Assembly: GCA_027924585.1 (NCBI GenBank)
Contig: BSBM01001138.1
Location: forward strand, 13,387,001-13,451,000
DNA length: 64,000 bases
Direction of reading: 5' to 3'
From: Larix kaempferi
Taxonomy: Eukaryota > Streptophyta > Pinopsida > Pinales > Pinaceae
Below, in pieces: positions 34,417 through 46,019 of this stretch; the first letter of the stretch is position 1, and each line of letters opens with the position of its first letter. The notes below the pieces were generated by a model. That model made no database searches and was not told the DNA's origin. It saw nothing but the letters and a program-made list of their open reading frames with translations. A program made the position numbers and the translations under genes.

Positions 34417-36230
34417 GAACGAGAATACAACCCCTTGGTTTTCATAATTTCCAACCTATAGATAGGACTCCAGACCTCAGTAAAGTCCAACTCAATAGTT
34501 TTACTAGCACCAACTGGATGGAATCCCCAACTCCCTGAGATCACAAGCACCAAACCAAATGAGACTTCAATCTCCTATCCTTGCTCGATCCTGCCACCCT
34601 AATATGAATAAGAAGAAAAATACTCCACTGCCATTGTATCACGGTTTCCATAAACCTATACGTGTATCTATGTCCTTGTACCTATATGTCATTATACATG
34701 TATCATTTTATTGATGTCACTATCACAATCCATGTTCGTCCCCTACCCTTGGGGGCTTTGAACCTCGATTTGACTAGTAAACTTCCCCAACTTCTCCTGA
34801 AGTTAAATGGATGTTGCAGAAGTATTCTGATATTAGTCTATAATCACCGATGAGGTTCCTTTTTATTTCTTAATACCCTTCATATAAATTCAGACCCAAT
34901 TCGAAATCCTTTAAAGAGTCTTTTGGAGCCATCTACCCTTGGGGGCTTCAACATAGATTTTCCTAGTGATTCTTCCTTTCATTCTCTAATTGTAAATGCA
35001 AGTGGTTCAAGTCTATTGGAACTTTCCATGCCTATAATAGCTGCATAAATGTGTCATATTACACCTCAATCCACTCTAGACATAGTTCGAAAGCATTTAG
35101 GATCATTTGGGACATTTTGAGGCTTCACTAGTCCACGTTTTGAAAATTGACCAAATTGGGAAAATTTCCAAGTTGGGGACATTACACAAGAATTTAACGT
35201 AAAGAATGCCTTAAAGGCAAGTTGAAAAAAACAACAAATTAAGGCTTACGAAAAGCATAAAACACAGTAGTTGTCAAAAGCACTTTCTAAAACTATCTAA
35301 TGGCTCAAGAATTGGCTATAGCTTTAGCTTTGGTTAATGTTACCTTTGCACTTTTTCGTCCACTTTCAATTTGCCAAAGGGATTCAAAGGAGTGGTGTTT
35401 GTTAATGAAGTGATTCAATATAATAGTTTTTGTATTCATGAACATATTTTTTGGATTCACTCCCTCTTTTGTGTTTATCGATCTCTGTATTCATTGGAAA
35501 TTACATAGATTGTATTCCATTTGCATCCAACCTTGGTTTTCCTATTATAAGTTTGATTACTTGTCAATTCAATCTCAAGGGTTATGAATATTTTTCAATT
35601 TTTTTTTTCAAATTGTTAGGTATTTTTTATGTTTCTAAAATTTCCTCTATATGGGTTCTTGGTTTATCTCGGTTAGACATTGCTTATTAAAATCCGTAGA
35701 GAGGAACAATGCAAATTTTGTCGCTTTTTATGTCCTAATACCTTTCAAACACCTTGAGACCCAAATCAGAATCATTTGGATCCATTTGGAAGCATTCGAG
35801 TTATTAATAGTCAAACATGAACAATATAATTATGGAGCTAATTTGAAATGGGTTGTTTAAAAAAACAACACAACCTTAGATGTTATTGCTATGACATGTG
35901 ATCTCTCGTTCTTTTCCTAATTTAATGTTTCATCTCAATGCCATCAAAGCCATCTTGGAAGATTGATCTTGTTGTTTAGACTTCTCTTATCTCTTATGGT
36001 CATATCTCCCTCTTCTTCATCGACTTCTTCCCATGTTACACTAGACCTTCTACAAACCCATCTACAAACAATGTGTAGAATTGGTATAATTCATCAAACA
36101 AGTGATTTCTTCATATTGTTAGCATTTTTGTCTTTATGTTTTTTAAATTTATTCTATATGGATTCTTGGGTTATTAATGTTTATAGATAGGAACAATGCA
36201 AATATTGTCACTATTCTAAGGTCTCTCACT
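34417..36230. other. AT-rich intergenic sequence
   Basis: No gene recognised. Weakly repeated phrases (ACCCTTGGGGGCTT near 34745 and 34937; GGATCATTTGGGACATTTTG-like phrases near 35099 and 35770) suggest old repeats. Confidence 0.5.
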
Positions 36231-36497
36231 CCAAGGGCGGAGATGGAAAAGGCGCTAAAAAATTGGACGACTCACACCAAAAGTTGCAAACGTGTAGCAA
36301 CATGGCAGACAGGCCCAGAAGCAAATCGATGGTGGAAATGGGTTCCCATGCTAGAAAGTGCACGGTGGTTAAACTTGGAAAAGGTAGAGCGGAAATTAAA
36401 CCTCTTACATGTGGCAAGCGTTGGTGGAGTCCGCCATGAAAAGCGGTTAAATTTAAACCGCTCATCGCAAGTTCGGAAACCACCTAAGAATATGTTC

Positions 36498-36506
36498 TAT
36501 AAAAGG
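36498..36506 (+). promoter_or_regulatory. Putative TATA box
   Basis: TATAAAAGG lies about 75 bp upstream of the first supported coding sequence of the plus-strand family gene (near 36580). The preceding 270 bp is GC-richer than its surroundings, as expected for a plant promoter. Start of transcription not determined. Confidence 0.45.
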
Positions 36507-36509
36507 TTT

Positions 36510-37975
36510 GTTTGAAGTTTTAAAAAATGTTTTTGTCGCTTATTACCTGGAGGAAAAGAATGGTCTGCGGGAAACACGTCGTTGTCTTCATCAACTAGAA
36601 CAGCACCCAAGAAGCTCACTTCACAGGTAGCTCAAAACCCTCAGTGTTTAGATTTTGTGTCCCAAATGGCGAAAACCCAAGACCTTCTTCCCTTGAATGA
36701 AAGTTCAGATGAAAACAAGAAGCTTGTATTTGACAGGGAAAGGGATATTTTCGACCCTGTTTTGTCTATGTGTAGTATTTCATAGTCTAAGGAGAAATTA
36801 ATGGATTTTAAGTCGCAGGGAAATGATGTATTTAATGTTTTGGTTCTTTTCTATACTATTTTTGTGTTGAACAAACCCTACACTTCCCCAAATTTGTTTG
36901 TTGGTGTGCGATGAATTATTCGCAGGGCGAAAGGGTAATCATTAATGTAAAAATGACCAAAATTCTATGCCCAGTAAATGCGCAGACTATTCGTGAGGTT
37001 CTAAGTTTACCTGAAACATTTCCCAAAAGCCCTGAGTGGTTTAATGAAGAAAATTTGGCAAAGTTTATAGAAACAACATTCCTGCAGAAAAAGACAAGTT
37101 TTTATTACAAGTCTTGAAAGATGGTCAGTCGCATGAAAACCTATCATTCCCATTGACTATTGATGTCTTTCAGCGAGATACCCAGTTAGTTTTGTCCTTG
37201 TTGATTCAAATTTTAGGTCTAGATAGTGATAAGTCGAATCACGGAAGTTATGTTAGGTTTCCTTCTCCAAGTAATTTCACCAGAGTCACAGTCGAGTCCG
37301 ATGTGTTGTTTTAATTTTGATGAATTCCTAGCTGAAGTGATTGATGTCCAGTTGGTGAATTTCAACCAGTTGAAGCATTTCAGGTATCAGTCATATCTCC
37401 TGAAGATGTTCATGTGTTCAAACATTTCATAATCCAAGTTTCTTGGTACCATCTTTTCTCATGACCTTCCTAAACAGGTCAATATGTTTGAGTTCACTCA
37501 TAAAATCATGCCAGAAATTTATAGAATTATTTTTAATGCTGAAATGCCCCGAGTGTTAGAAGAAATAAAAGAAACTTTGCATCCTACACCAGAAGGACAA
37601 ACAGGTGATTGGTTCTTGTATAGAGAACATACTATAATTAGGGTGTATGGTTTTACTGGAGCATCATATATGTTGCCAGCCTTTTTAACAGCGAGGGTTT
37701 TTGCCTTGGAATTTATTAGACAAAGGTTGCATTCAAAAGAACATTTATGTGCTTTCAAAAAAGCATCGGATGTGAAACTCCCCCTTAACGTTGGTCCATT
37801 CATCATTAAGAATAAGGCATCCCTCTCTGTAGTAGAAAAATTACTGAATATTATGGATTTCCAAGAGGCTGAAAGGATTAATTGTGATCCTAATCAAATT
37901 ATATCGCAAAGGAGACATCTAAATGGAAACAAGGCTTTTGATCATCAAACAGTAGAAGGATTGAAATAAATGGCA
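36510..37975 (+). pseudogene. Uncharacterised multi-domain family protein, N-terminal half only
   Basis: Third long member of the family. It reads STRTAPKKLTSQVAQNP, KLVFDRERDIFDPVLSM, NVKMTKILCPVNAQTIRE, FDEFLAEVIDVQLVNFNQ, RYQSYLLKMFM, FEFTHKIMPEIYRIIF, REHTIIRVYGFTGASYML, TARVFALEFIRQR, and ends GLK with TAA at 37967-37969. Position by position it parallels the 19-22 kb paralog (DRDAEFYD; TLRKTLSVPKEF; FDEFLVESIHSQLKNF; TIIRVYGFAYAPYVL; TRMFALEFIRQKM). Several stops (36783, 37117, 37312, 37430) and frame changes separate the pieces. The Ser/Thr/Pro linker and coiled-coil C-terminus of the family are absent. There is no obvious start ATG in frame near 36560-36585. Function unknown. Confidence 0.7.
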
Positions 37976-38389
37976 AATTTATTCAAATTTGAACAAGATA
38001 ATAGGGGTTGGATCAGAGAGATTTCTTTGAAATTTATTTTTTTAGCGATGATTTCAAAGAACGTTTTGTATAAATTTTGATTTTACAGAGTAATAGGGGT
38101 TGGATCCGAGAGCAAAAAATACAGTGACGTAATATTTTTTGAAGACTTTAATGAAGAACAAAAGTAAAAGTATATCCGAAACAGAGATTCATATGTTTTT
38201 ACTTTCTTCAATCTTTTAATTTCTCTTTTGTGGATGTATTTCGTGTTACACCATCTTATCGCTTTGCCTCATAGTTGACTGTAATACCTGAGTTAGAATT
38301 CATTTTATATGCTCTGATCCACACATTTAAATATTGTCAATGTTCTTTCTTCCAAATTAATGCAGAATTCATCCTAGAATGGAGATTGG

Positions 38390-39290
38390 CTAAGCTATAA
38401 CATATAAACAATATTTATCCCGACTTCTGACCTTCGACAAGAAGGATCAGTCACCCCTTCGTTTATTATAAAATTGTGAATATCTATATCCAAACATTCG
38501 CCTGTATCCAGAATGGTGAACACTAGAAGGATCGACCGACCCTTCTTGCAGTCTAGAACTATTTTGAACAGAATACTCGGCAGAAGAAAGGTTGGCCGAC
38601 ACTTCATTTACGAGTGAATTGTAAAAATATCCAACCCGCCTAGGCTGGGACAACAATTCTATACTTCTGACATCCGTAATGAAAATATAGTTGGGATCGG
38701 TATATTGGATAAGTTATAACATATCAACAATATTTGTCCTAAGATGTGACAAGAAGAATCGGCTGCCCCTTTGTTTAGTAGAGAACTGTAGACACCTATA
38801 GGTTACAATCCACCTGTATCCGGAATGGCGAACACAAGAAGGATCGACCGACCCTTCTTGCAGCCTAGAACTATTTTGAACAGAATAATCGGCACAAGAA
38901 AGGTCGGCCGACCCTTCTTGCACCCCGCATGAGGATTTTATCGCCTTTATCTAAGACGCAAATATGTTGTGGATTGCGGATACCTAGATTTCTTAAAATA
39001 TTCCATCAATACCGATATCCCGCAACCCAGAATGCATATTGCGGGATGGGACGACAATTCCTGACTCCCTATATCCGCTGTAAATAGTGGGGAACGAAGA
39101 TTGGCTACAAGAAGGATGTGTCGCCCCTTTGTTTAGTATAAAATTGTGAACACCTATATCCAGGAGTTCACCTGTATCCAGAATGTTGAAGAAAAGAAAG
39201 ATTGGCCGACCCTTCTTGCAGTCTAGAACTATTATGAAAAGAATACTTGGTAGAAGAAGGGACGGGTGCCCCTTCATTGCATGGCAATTT
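38390..39290 (+). repeat. Hairpin-repeat array, subfamily B, locus 2
   Basis: Three diverged units starting near 38390, 38705 and 39105. They share GACAAGAAGGATCAGTC-like openings, CACCTGTATCCAGAATGGTG, GAAGGATCGACCGACCCTTC and GGCAGAAGAAAGGT-like third blocks. A TTGCGGG/CCCGCAA cluster (38925-39055) lies between the second and third unit. Confidence 0.8.
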
Positions 39291-40160
39291 TTAACAAAGG
39301 CAAGGTATCCATTTAGTTACTGTCAAAATGATTTGGTCTGGTGGGAAAGAAGAGATAAGAAACAATCTAATCAATACTCTTCAATAATTTTTATTTGTTA
39401 TCTCTGAATGATTTGTAGAGCTTGTTGTCCAATAATTGTCCAAGCTTAATTAAGGTTGCCATCTATTCAATGCAGCTAAATTCCATTCTTAATACCATAA
39501 ATCTTTTCAAATTATCGGGTGGCCTGCAAATACTTTTGTCCAATTTTAAGGCTTAGCTCATTTGATCTCATGGAGGAAGAACATACCTATGGAAGTGAGA
39601 AATTTTCTTGTATGCATGGGAGCAAGATTAAACCCCTAGATTAATTTTTCTTATATTATATCAAAGATTCAAAATGAATATAACTTTGTTCCATATGTGT
39701 AATGTGACATTCCATTGTAGCTCTCTTACCTGATTCTTTGAATTTTTGTTTGAGCTAGTTGGTTAGTTATTGCATCAGTTTTGTTGGACTTGGTCCCAGA
39801 TAGAATGTGCATTCGCCAAGTTGCTAGAGTCTATTTGAGTCTATCTAAATTAACTTGCCCCCTTGACCTAGACCAAGGGAGGAAGGGGGCAACCGAATAA
39901 AACAGTACTCAGATCCCCGTGCATTCCATTTTTTATATTATTTATCCTTTCCTATCATTCTTGCACCTCTAGGGATAAAGGAATTTGTCTGAGCCGTCCA
40001 TCTTGCATGATGGATCTGGTACCGTTGATCTCCTTCCATGCTTAGCGCCACGGTCTTTCGCAGTCTTCAATCTCTCAAACGCTACCTTCCTCGCACCTTG
40101 GATCTGCGTATTTATTATCAACTATCAATCTGGCCCCTGTCCGCGTCCTGACTCCCGACA
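39291..40160. other. Non-coding spacer
   Basis: No gene. It holds TTTTATATTATTTATCCTTT (39931), shared with 22446. A small inverted repeat (CCCCCTTGACC ... GGAGGAAGGGGG) lies near 39858-39890. Confidence 0.5.
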
Positions 40161-40164
40161 TCTA

Positions 40165-40445
40165 GAAAGAAGGATCGGCTGCCCCTTCCTTTGGTAGAGA
40201 ATTGTGAATTCACCCGTTTCCAGAATGGTGAACAGAAGAAGGATTGACTGACCCTTCTTCCTGTATTGAACTATTACGAAACGAGTCGTGGGTACAAGAT
40301 GTTTCGGCCTAGCCTTCATTTACGAGGGAATTGTAAAAATATTCAAACTCTGAAGGCGAGGGTGTCAATTCATGTATATGAAGGATGGTGAACACTGGAA
40401 GAAGACTGAGATAAGGGTCAGCCGACCCTTCGGCATCACCTTGTA
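40165..40445 (+). repeat. Hairpin-repeat subfamily B, locus 3 (single unit)
   Basis: One unit: GAAGGATCGGCTGCCCCTTC, CACCCGTTTCCAGAATGGTG, GAAGGATTGACTGACCCTTC, and a third block near 40300, ending with AGGGTCAGCCGACCCTTC near 40415. An isolated first block AAGAAGGATCGGTCGCCCCT lies at 40799-40818. Confidence 0.75.
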
Positions 40446-41082
40446 AACATGTTGAAGTCTAACCCAAAGCGAATATGGGGGTTGCATAATCAAGATTCTC
40501 TTAACTATGGCGATGCACAGATGTCGTTACGATCTCTGCATAACGTTCTATTTAACATCAACTAGAACACGAGATGACTTCGCACTTGGCAGCTATCGCA
40601 ATATACATAACTACACTGAATCTCTAATGTATTCACCAGTTTGCTACGAATTCGTCAAACTATGTGCTTCTTCTTCGCAATCACGCACTTGTATTCCAAT
40701 TAATGAATGTGCAATTACCATTCACATACATATAAATTAAGCACAAAAACTCACATAAAATCGAATACAAAACATGTGATAAACTCATACACATAAACAA
40801 GAAGGATCGGTCGCCCCTTCTATGATGATCGCTCATTCTATGATCTATCCTTATCCCAAATGACTCTATAAAATGTGCATTCTATCTCTCATGGATAATG
40901 CTAGCAGATTTGTTCTTAATCAATCAATTGATTTTGAAAATGAGGGGTCGTTCCCTAACCATCGATCATTAGCATGAACATTTGCAAGTATACATCTAAT
41001 ATTAAAACACTAATTTATAATTATAGACATTGTATGCATTCTTATATTGACTACTTAATATTGACTATTTTGCAGATAAAGC

Positions 41083-42290
41083 ATGGCTGATTTGTTGAGC
41101 CTCAGTAACTACCAGGAAATCCCTTTCTTTGAATTGACAAAAGATCACTACCTTTCGCCATTCACAAATGGATGGTATGTTAAGATGGAAGAACCAGATA
41201 ATTTGTACCCAGATATATTTCTATTCTACTTAGATTACGAGGGAAAGTTGATTAGAGCTGGGATATTGACATATGCGGAACTCGTTGATTCTGATAAAAA
41301 ATTGCGAGTTCAAGCTGAAGCAGTTAGAGGTGAAAAGTGTGGCCTTATACAGTGTGATCTTATGGTTTTTGATTATTGACCAGATCTAATGAAAAATGGT
41401 CCCGATCCAGATTCGATTTACTGTGCAAAGCAAGGGTGGGTTTTTCCCTCGTATGTTGTTTCTAATTGTTCCGGAATTGATACCGTGACATCCTTGAAGA
41501 AATGAATTTTTTCGGTATGGAGGAAAAGAAAGCTGGCTGGGAAAACTTCCTCTGTATTACATTATATGAATATTAATAAGAGGCCAATAAAGGTATGCCA
41601 TGAAAAGATTCTTACATACAATAGAAGAGCATTTCTCCAATATATTGTAAAAGATGTGGAGAAATCTACCTTGAAACAACTCAAAGGAAGTCCTTCTAGA
41701 GCGATGCTGCGGAAAGTGACTAAGAGCTTCAAAAGTTCAAAAGAAGTTCAACAACAACAGATCAAATAATTTTTGTTCAATGAGAATTTTTTTTCCATTG
41801 ACGTAACAAGATGTGTTGTTGCACCTACGCACTTAGAATATCGAAAGGTTGATGAGGAGGTCGTGCAAAAGATGGTTGTATCACTTGTCCATACATTTAC
41901 AACAACATTGAGAGATGCTATTCTATTGCCTTTCAATAAGGAGACCAGATTGCCCTTTCTTCTTGAAAATGAAGAAGAAATTAATCTGCCATCAGTAAAT
42001 TTTTATATATTGGATGGGAAGCATACTATTTCTACGCAAGAAAATATATCATTGCATATGATCAATATAAACATCTCCATAAAAGGTATCGGCACCAAAT
42101 AGCTCATCTTCTACATAGAGACGTTCCTTAGGACATCATCAGCAAATTATGCAAGCAGCAAAATTTGTCAAACAAGGAATTTGCAAACACTACATTCATT
42201 TCTTCAGTTGAAAAAGCAAGGGAGAGATGGTTATTGTGCGGTTCTCCATCCCGCCCGGGAAAGGGAAACACTTCCAGTGATGCTTGGCAG
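41083..42290 (+). pseudogene. ParB/sulfiredoxin-like N-terminal region of a fused gene (exon 1)
   Basis: ATG at 41083 directly follows a splice-acceptor-like TTGACTATTTTGCAG. The reading frame runs through MADLLSLSNYQEIPFFEL, TNGWYVKMEEPDNLY and KQGWVFPSYVVSN to the region at 41800-42060: VAPTHLEYRKVDEEVVQKMV and FYILDGKHTI. The order (R-x-hydrophobic-D, then a Ser-Leu helix, then a hydrophobic-x-DGKHT strand) resembles ParB/sulfiredoxin nuclease-type domains (x-DGxHR). It shows TGA at 41377 and 41494, TAA at 41767 and a frameshift near 42065. After the shift it reads KLCKQQNLSNKEFANTTF and SSVEKARERWLL, ending at a CAG|GTATAG donor at 42290. The domain call is by eye and moderate. Confidence 0.5.
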
Positions 42291-42389
42291 GTATAGAATT
42301 TTTCTTCTTATCAATCAAATTCTTTAGATTGTTACCTGTGTTATGAAATTAGGAAATTAACTGGAATATTCAATTTTATATGTTTGCAG
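42291..42389 (+). other. Intron, phase 0
   Basis: Donor GTATAG after CAG, acceptor TATGTTTGCAG, 99 bp, AT-rich. The flanking reading frames join without shift (SSDAWQ to SFQTQC). Confidence 0.6.
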
Positions 42390-43724
42390 TCTTTCCAAAC
42401 TCAATGTATGGATATCTTTCTTGTTAACCAAAGGGAGAGCCTTAAAGACAAGCTAACTCTTGTTTTGACATCAGAACGACTGTGGATAAAATGGCAGTTT
42501 GTATTCGAGCTTTAAAAAAGTGGTGCCTTGACATGCTCGTTGAAGAGCATCGCTCAGGATGATTTTTCTCTAAATAAAATAAAGAGTTATGGCTCTAATG
42601 TTTTCAGACCATTGCGTGATCTTGATGAATATGAATTGACCACTGTGGCGGACAATATAATCAACAGATCGGTTTGGATGAGCACATCAGTCAATAAAAA
42701 AATTTGCGTAGAAACTTTAAGTCAATATTGCAAACAAATAAAGGACGAGAGGTCAACCAGGCATTCGATCGTTGAATATTTCAAAGTTAATGATGTTCAA
42801 ACTGATCGATCACAGAATGTCACTGACCATAATGTCATTGAAATATATAAAATTGCACCAAACCATCTCCAGCAACTGTGCAGTATTTTATGCTCTGGAA
42901 AGCAAGCAAAATATCTGAGTAAAAAGAGAAAGAATGAATATGAAGTGGATATTGGTAGCAAAATACCAATTGATGCTCAGAAAATATTGAAATTATATAT
43001 CAATAAAGAGAGGATGTCCATTGACGATGTCAAAAATAGTTCACATTTTTCTTGTCAATGTTATTACCCTAATTCTTTGGTCACCACACTCAGAACAATT
43101 CCATTTTTTTGTGTGACAGTCAACTGTGAATTTGTTGTTGTGAATATGTGTAATTGTGCTATTCCATGGACATAACAAGAGATGCTTGCGTTTTTGTACT
43201 ACTTAGAAACAAATCAAGAGGCATGTACTTGTATTTTTCTAGCTGATATGGAGAACTCTTGTATGATTTCTAAAGCTTTCACAAGTTGGAGCAAGAAATA
43301 AAAAAACATGTTACTGCGAATCCTACAATGGGAGTATATAGAGAATTCTCTAGGGACCTGTTTATAGGATTCTCTATTATACAGTGTTGGCACATTGGAA
43401 GTGATGAGCATAATTTATCTACTTCTGAAATTGATATGGATTGGAAAGATGAGGGCCTACCGATGCTTGATTTACCTCGGCCCAAGGTTAACAGCGATAG
43501 TGCGAGGAGCCATGTGTTTCCAAAAGAAAGGACACAGGAATTATGGGATCATATAGTTTCCAGACAGGTCTCTTATGAAGGCACAGTTCTTTCACTGTAC
43601 GCAGGAGGTAGGCTTCTTTATTCGTTGACCAGGTCTCCAGAAAGAATAGTTATTTCTATTATGGAGACAGTACAACAAGAGTTGTTCATGAACAGTTTCT
43701 ATCATGAATTGGGTAAAAAACAAG
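42390..43724 (+). pseudogene. DNA N4/N6-methylase-like region of the fused gene (exon 2)
   Basis: Frame reads SFQTQCMDIFLVNQRESL, LRDLDEYELTTVADNIIN and KQAKYLSKKRKNEYEVDI. The C-terminal part has features of beta-class N4/N6 DNA methyltransferases. EFVVVNMCNCAIPW occupies the place of the catalytic D/N-P-P-Y/W strand. It is followed by a helix and CTCIFLADME. The block ERTQELWDHIVSRQVS leads into GTVLSLYAGGRLLYSL, in the place of the SAM-binding VLDPFxGxGT motif, followed by SPERIVISIMETVQQEL (gR..igiE). Both key motifs are degenerate: DPP is AIP and DPFAGSG is SLYAGGR. TAA at about 42513 and 43173 and a frameshift near 43290 break it. It ends at CAAG|GTATTT. Confidence 0.5.
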
Positions 43725-43895
43725 GTATTTCTATTAACATTTTCAGATGTCTTTGATTTTATTTTACTTTTGAATTTTATTTTACTTTTCTCAAACAAGG
43801 TATTTCTATTAACATTTTCAAATGTCTTTGATTTTATTTTACTTTTCTCGGTCGATTATGTTCAATAAATTCTTTAAATTCCTATTCTACTACAG
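43725..43895 (+). other. Intron, phase 1, with tandemly duplicated donor
   Basis: Donor GTATTTCTATTAAC at 43725. The segment from ACAAGGTATTTCTATTAACA through GATTTTATTTTACTTTTCTC is repeated at 43795-43850, so an identical second donor (CAAG|GTATTTCT) lies inside the intron. The acceptor is CTACTACAG at 43895. Confidence 0.6.
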
Positions 43896-44003
43896 CTTCA
43901 AATAAAGAGCATACCCAGGTATCCTCCAATCGAATTACAATATCCGATGATGAAACTGAATGTGATAGAGAATCTACAAAGAACTACCAAACAGGGCAAG
44001 AAG
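43896..44003 (+). pseudogene. Short linker exon (exon 3)
   Basis: Reads SNKEHTQVSSNRITISDDE then TECDRESTKNYQTGQE, polar and probably disordered. It keeps phase 1 at both ends, so it can be joined to exon 2 and exon 4. There are no stops in this frame. Confidence 0.5.
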
Positions 44004-44106
44004 GTAAAAAATTATTTTTCATAGATCGTGGTTAAATTAAGTAAATTATGAAAGGGGATAGTGACCTGCAAAAAATTATATAAAATGTATACCTGCACAT
44101 TTCCAG

Positions 44107-44355
44107 GTCAACATGTGGATCATCCACAACTAGAGCAGGCATCGACGATGTCCCTGGAGATTGGCCAGCAAATCACATTGGATAATAAGGGACTAGGCGG
44201 GAGCTTGGACAATAATGAACAAGGCAAGAGCTTGAACAATGCAGCACAAGAATAGGGCTTGGGCAGTATTGAACCTGGAGAGGGCGCCTTGGTGTCAAAA
44301 TGCGGTGTCTCTAGCGATGTTACTCACCAATGAAATGTTGGCCTGCCATTGACAG
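44107..44355 (+). pseudogene. Linker exon (exon 4)
   Basis: Reads GQHVDHPQLEQASTMSLE, an internal repeat NNKGLGGSLDNNEQGKSLNN, then TAG and later TGA in frame, ending LPLT before a phase-1 donor ACAG|GTAAAA. The GLGGSLDNNEQGKSLNNAAQ repetition suggests a low-complexity linker. Confidence 0.5.
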
Positions 44356-44440
44356 GTAAAAGCCAAAATATTTTCTACTTAAATTGATAAAACAAATTTA
44401 TTCCGAATTATATATAATGATAAACAATATTTCTGTGCAG

Positions 44441-45044
44441 CTCGCCATACAAAAATGTTATTGATATTAGAAATGGAAGGTTTTCTATTTCGCAAGAAAG
44501 TCACAAAAAATGACTCCAAAAGAGAAAAAAAGGGGAAAGAGTAAAAAAGCGGGAAGAGATTACTCTAATAAGTGGTGAATTTAAACATAGAAAAAGTTCA
44601 TATGAGTCATGAACACATGCCATTCAATTTTTGGATTTACTTCTTTCCAAATTCAATGTTGGGATTTGGTCATCTAAATGTGGTGTTAATGAGGGGAAGC
44701 TACTGCTTACAAAAATTTTGTTGGCATGCGGTAAAGATAAATCATATGAGCAAAAAAATTTATTTATTTGGTTTCGAGATAGATGTACCAATGATCAAGA
44801 AGGAAATACACAAAAAAATATGGAGAGTGTGTGGAAGGAGTTCCCAATGCCAACTTCGGAAATTAATACATCAATGATTGTTTTGGATGGTGATGGTGAG
44901 AAAGCACTTCCATTTCAAAACTGTATTTTGTGTAATCCCTTTATTGGATCGTCCCTTTGGAAAGACATTGAATTGGTACATGGAGTTTGGCAACATTTGA
45001 GTAAAATGCAAGAATCAGCTGATATCAAAAACTATCAAATGTAA
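44441..45044 (+). pseudogene. FCP1-like HAD phosphatase domain 1 of the fused gene (exon 5)
   Basis: After the acceptor TTCTGTGCAG, the frame opens TKMLLILEMEGFLFRKK, equivalent to the KLLxLDLDGxL strand of FCP1/SCP-type CTD phosphatases. A frameshift in A-runs near 44525-44545 follows. The +1 frame then reads FLDLLLSKFNVGIWSS, KNLFIWFRDRCTNDQEG, VWKEFPMPTSEINTSMIVLD and GDGEKALPFQNC, which parallels FCP1 blocks (RPFLxEFL..F.VGIWSS; D..C; K.L..vW; NTIIVDDSPEKA). The nucleophile pair DxD is ExE here. It ends near the stop after KNYQM at 45042-45044, or at a GTAACC donor there. The family is the HAD superfamily; catalytic loss suggests a non-enzymatic or dead domain. Confidence 0.6.
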
Positions 45045-45208
45045 CCTATCATTGCCTATTTTAAATCATTCAATGTGTTTTCTGTTTTTTCCGGAGACGT
45101 TGCTATTTTCGTCTGAATGTAACATATTATTAGTTCACTGTGATGCTTTTATTAAATCAATTGAATCTGTTGTGATCATTGACTTCATGAACAAAGTGTT
45201 GTTGTTGT

Positions 45209-45802
45209 TGTTAAATTTTGAGCATTAATTCACAATACTCTAGGATATTCACTGAGAGAATAACATATACAGTATATCAATGCATAACAATCACAATAAG
45301 CATCACAAGCATCGCAAGAATCAAAAGCATGAGAGACAAGAGACACATAGTTTTCATGGGGAAAACCCTAAGGTGAAAAACCCCACAACTTCCTCAGAGA
45401 TAGAGAGAGAAATGGCTCAACCAAAATACACTTGAGATAGTCTCCTAGTAGCAGATGATCCTCCTCCTCACTAGTGCGCCACTTTCTGAGTGAGAGAAGT
45501 GTGACTTTTCGAATCATCCAAATAGAGATCTCCTGATCTCTATTTATACTTAACTTGTTTACCCAGTTACACTATGGGGCCGACTTGTCTATCTAGATAT
45601 ATCCACAATATAATATATATTTCAGGGCCGACCCACACATGGTGGTCTAATAACCCATCGGAAAGTACACACACTTGCAACACTTGTCAATCCACATGAC
45701 AACACTTCCTTATAGAGGAATAACACATCTCTAATAAGGGTACAATAAATATATATGAAATACATAGATGAAATACATTCTGAAGTTACATATACATCAA
45801 CA
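45209..45802 (-). repeat. 3' LTR of the copia element
   Basis: 594 bp, starting TGTTAAATTTTGAGC and ending ATACATCAACA on the plus strand. It has ACATAGATGAAATACATTCT near the right end, where the other LTR is 12 bp shorter, and lacks the ACAACCAAAGT-type duplication seen in the 5' LTR near 52180. Confidence 0.95.
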
Positions 45803-45815
45803 CTCCCTCTTAACT
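45803..45815 (-). other. Polypurine tract of the copia element
   Basis: The minus strand reads AGTTAAGAGGGAG directly before the 3' LTR. The same tract precedes the LTRs at 31890 and 33809, so these elements are related. Confidence 0.85.
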
Positions 45816-46019
45816 AGGAAGGTATTTCTCAACACAGATCTGCTAGACAAGTCTTCTTCTCGGGATCATCATCATCGATGCATTGTCATCATCATCGTCA
45901 TTGCTACTGCTATCTCAACCAATCTCTGACTCTACTCGTCATAGGAAGTTCTACAGAGCCAGTCATTTTTCATACTGGATGTAGGCCCACCACCTGCAGG
46001 TCTTCGTCATCAATGGCCA

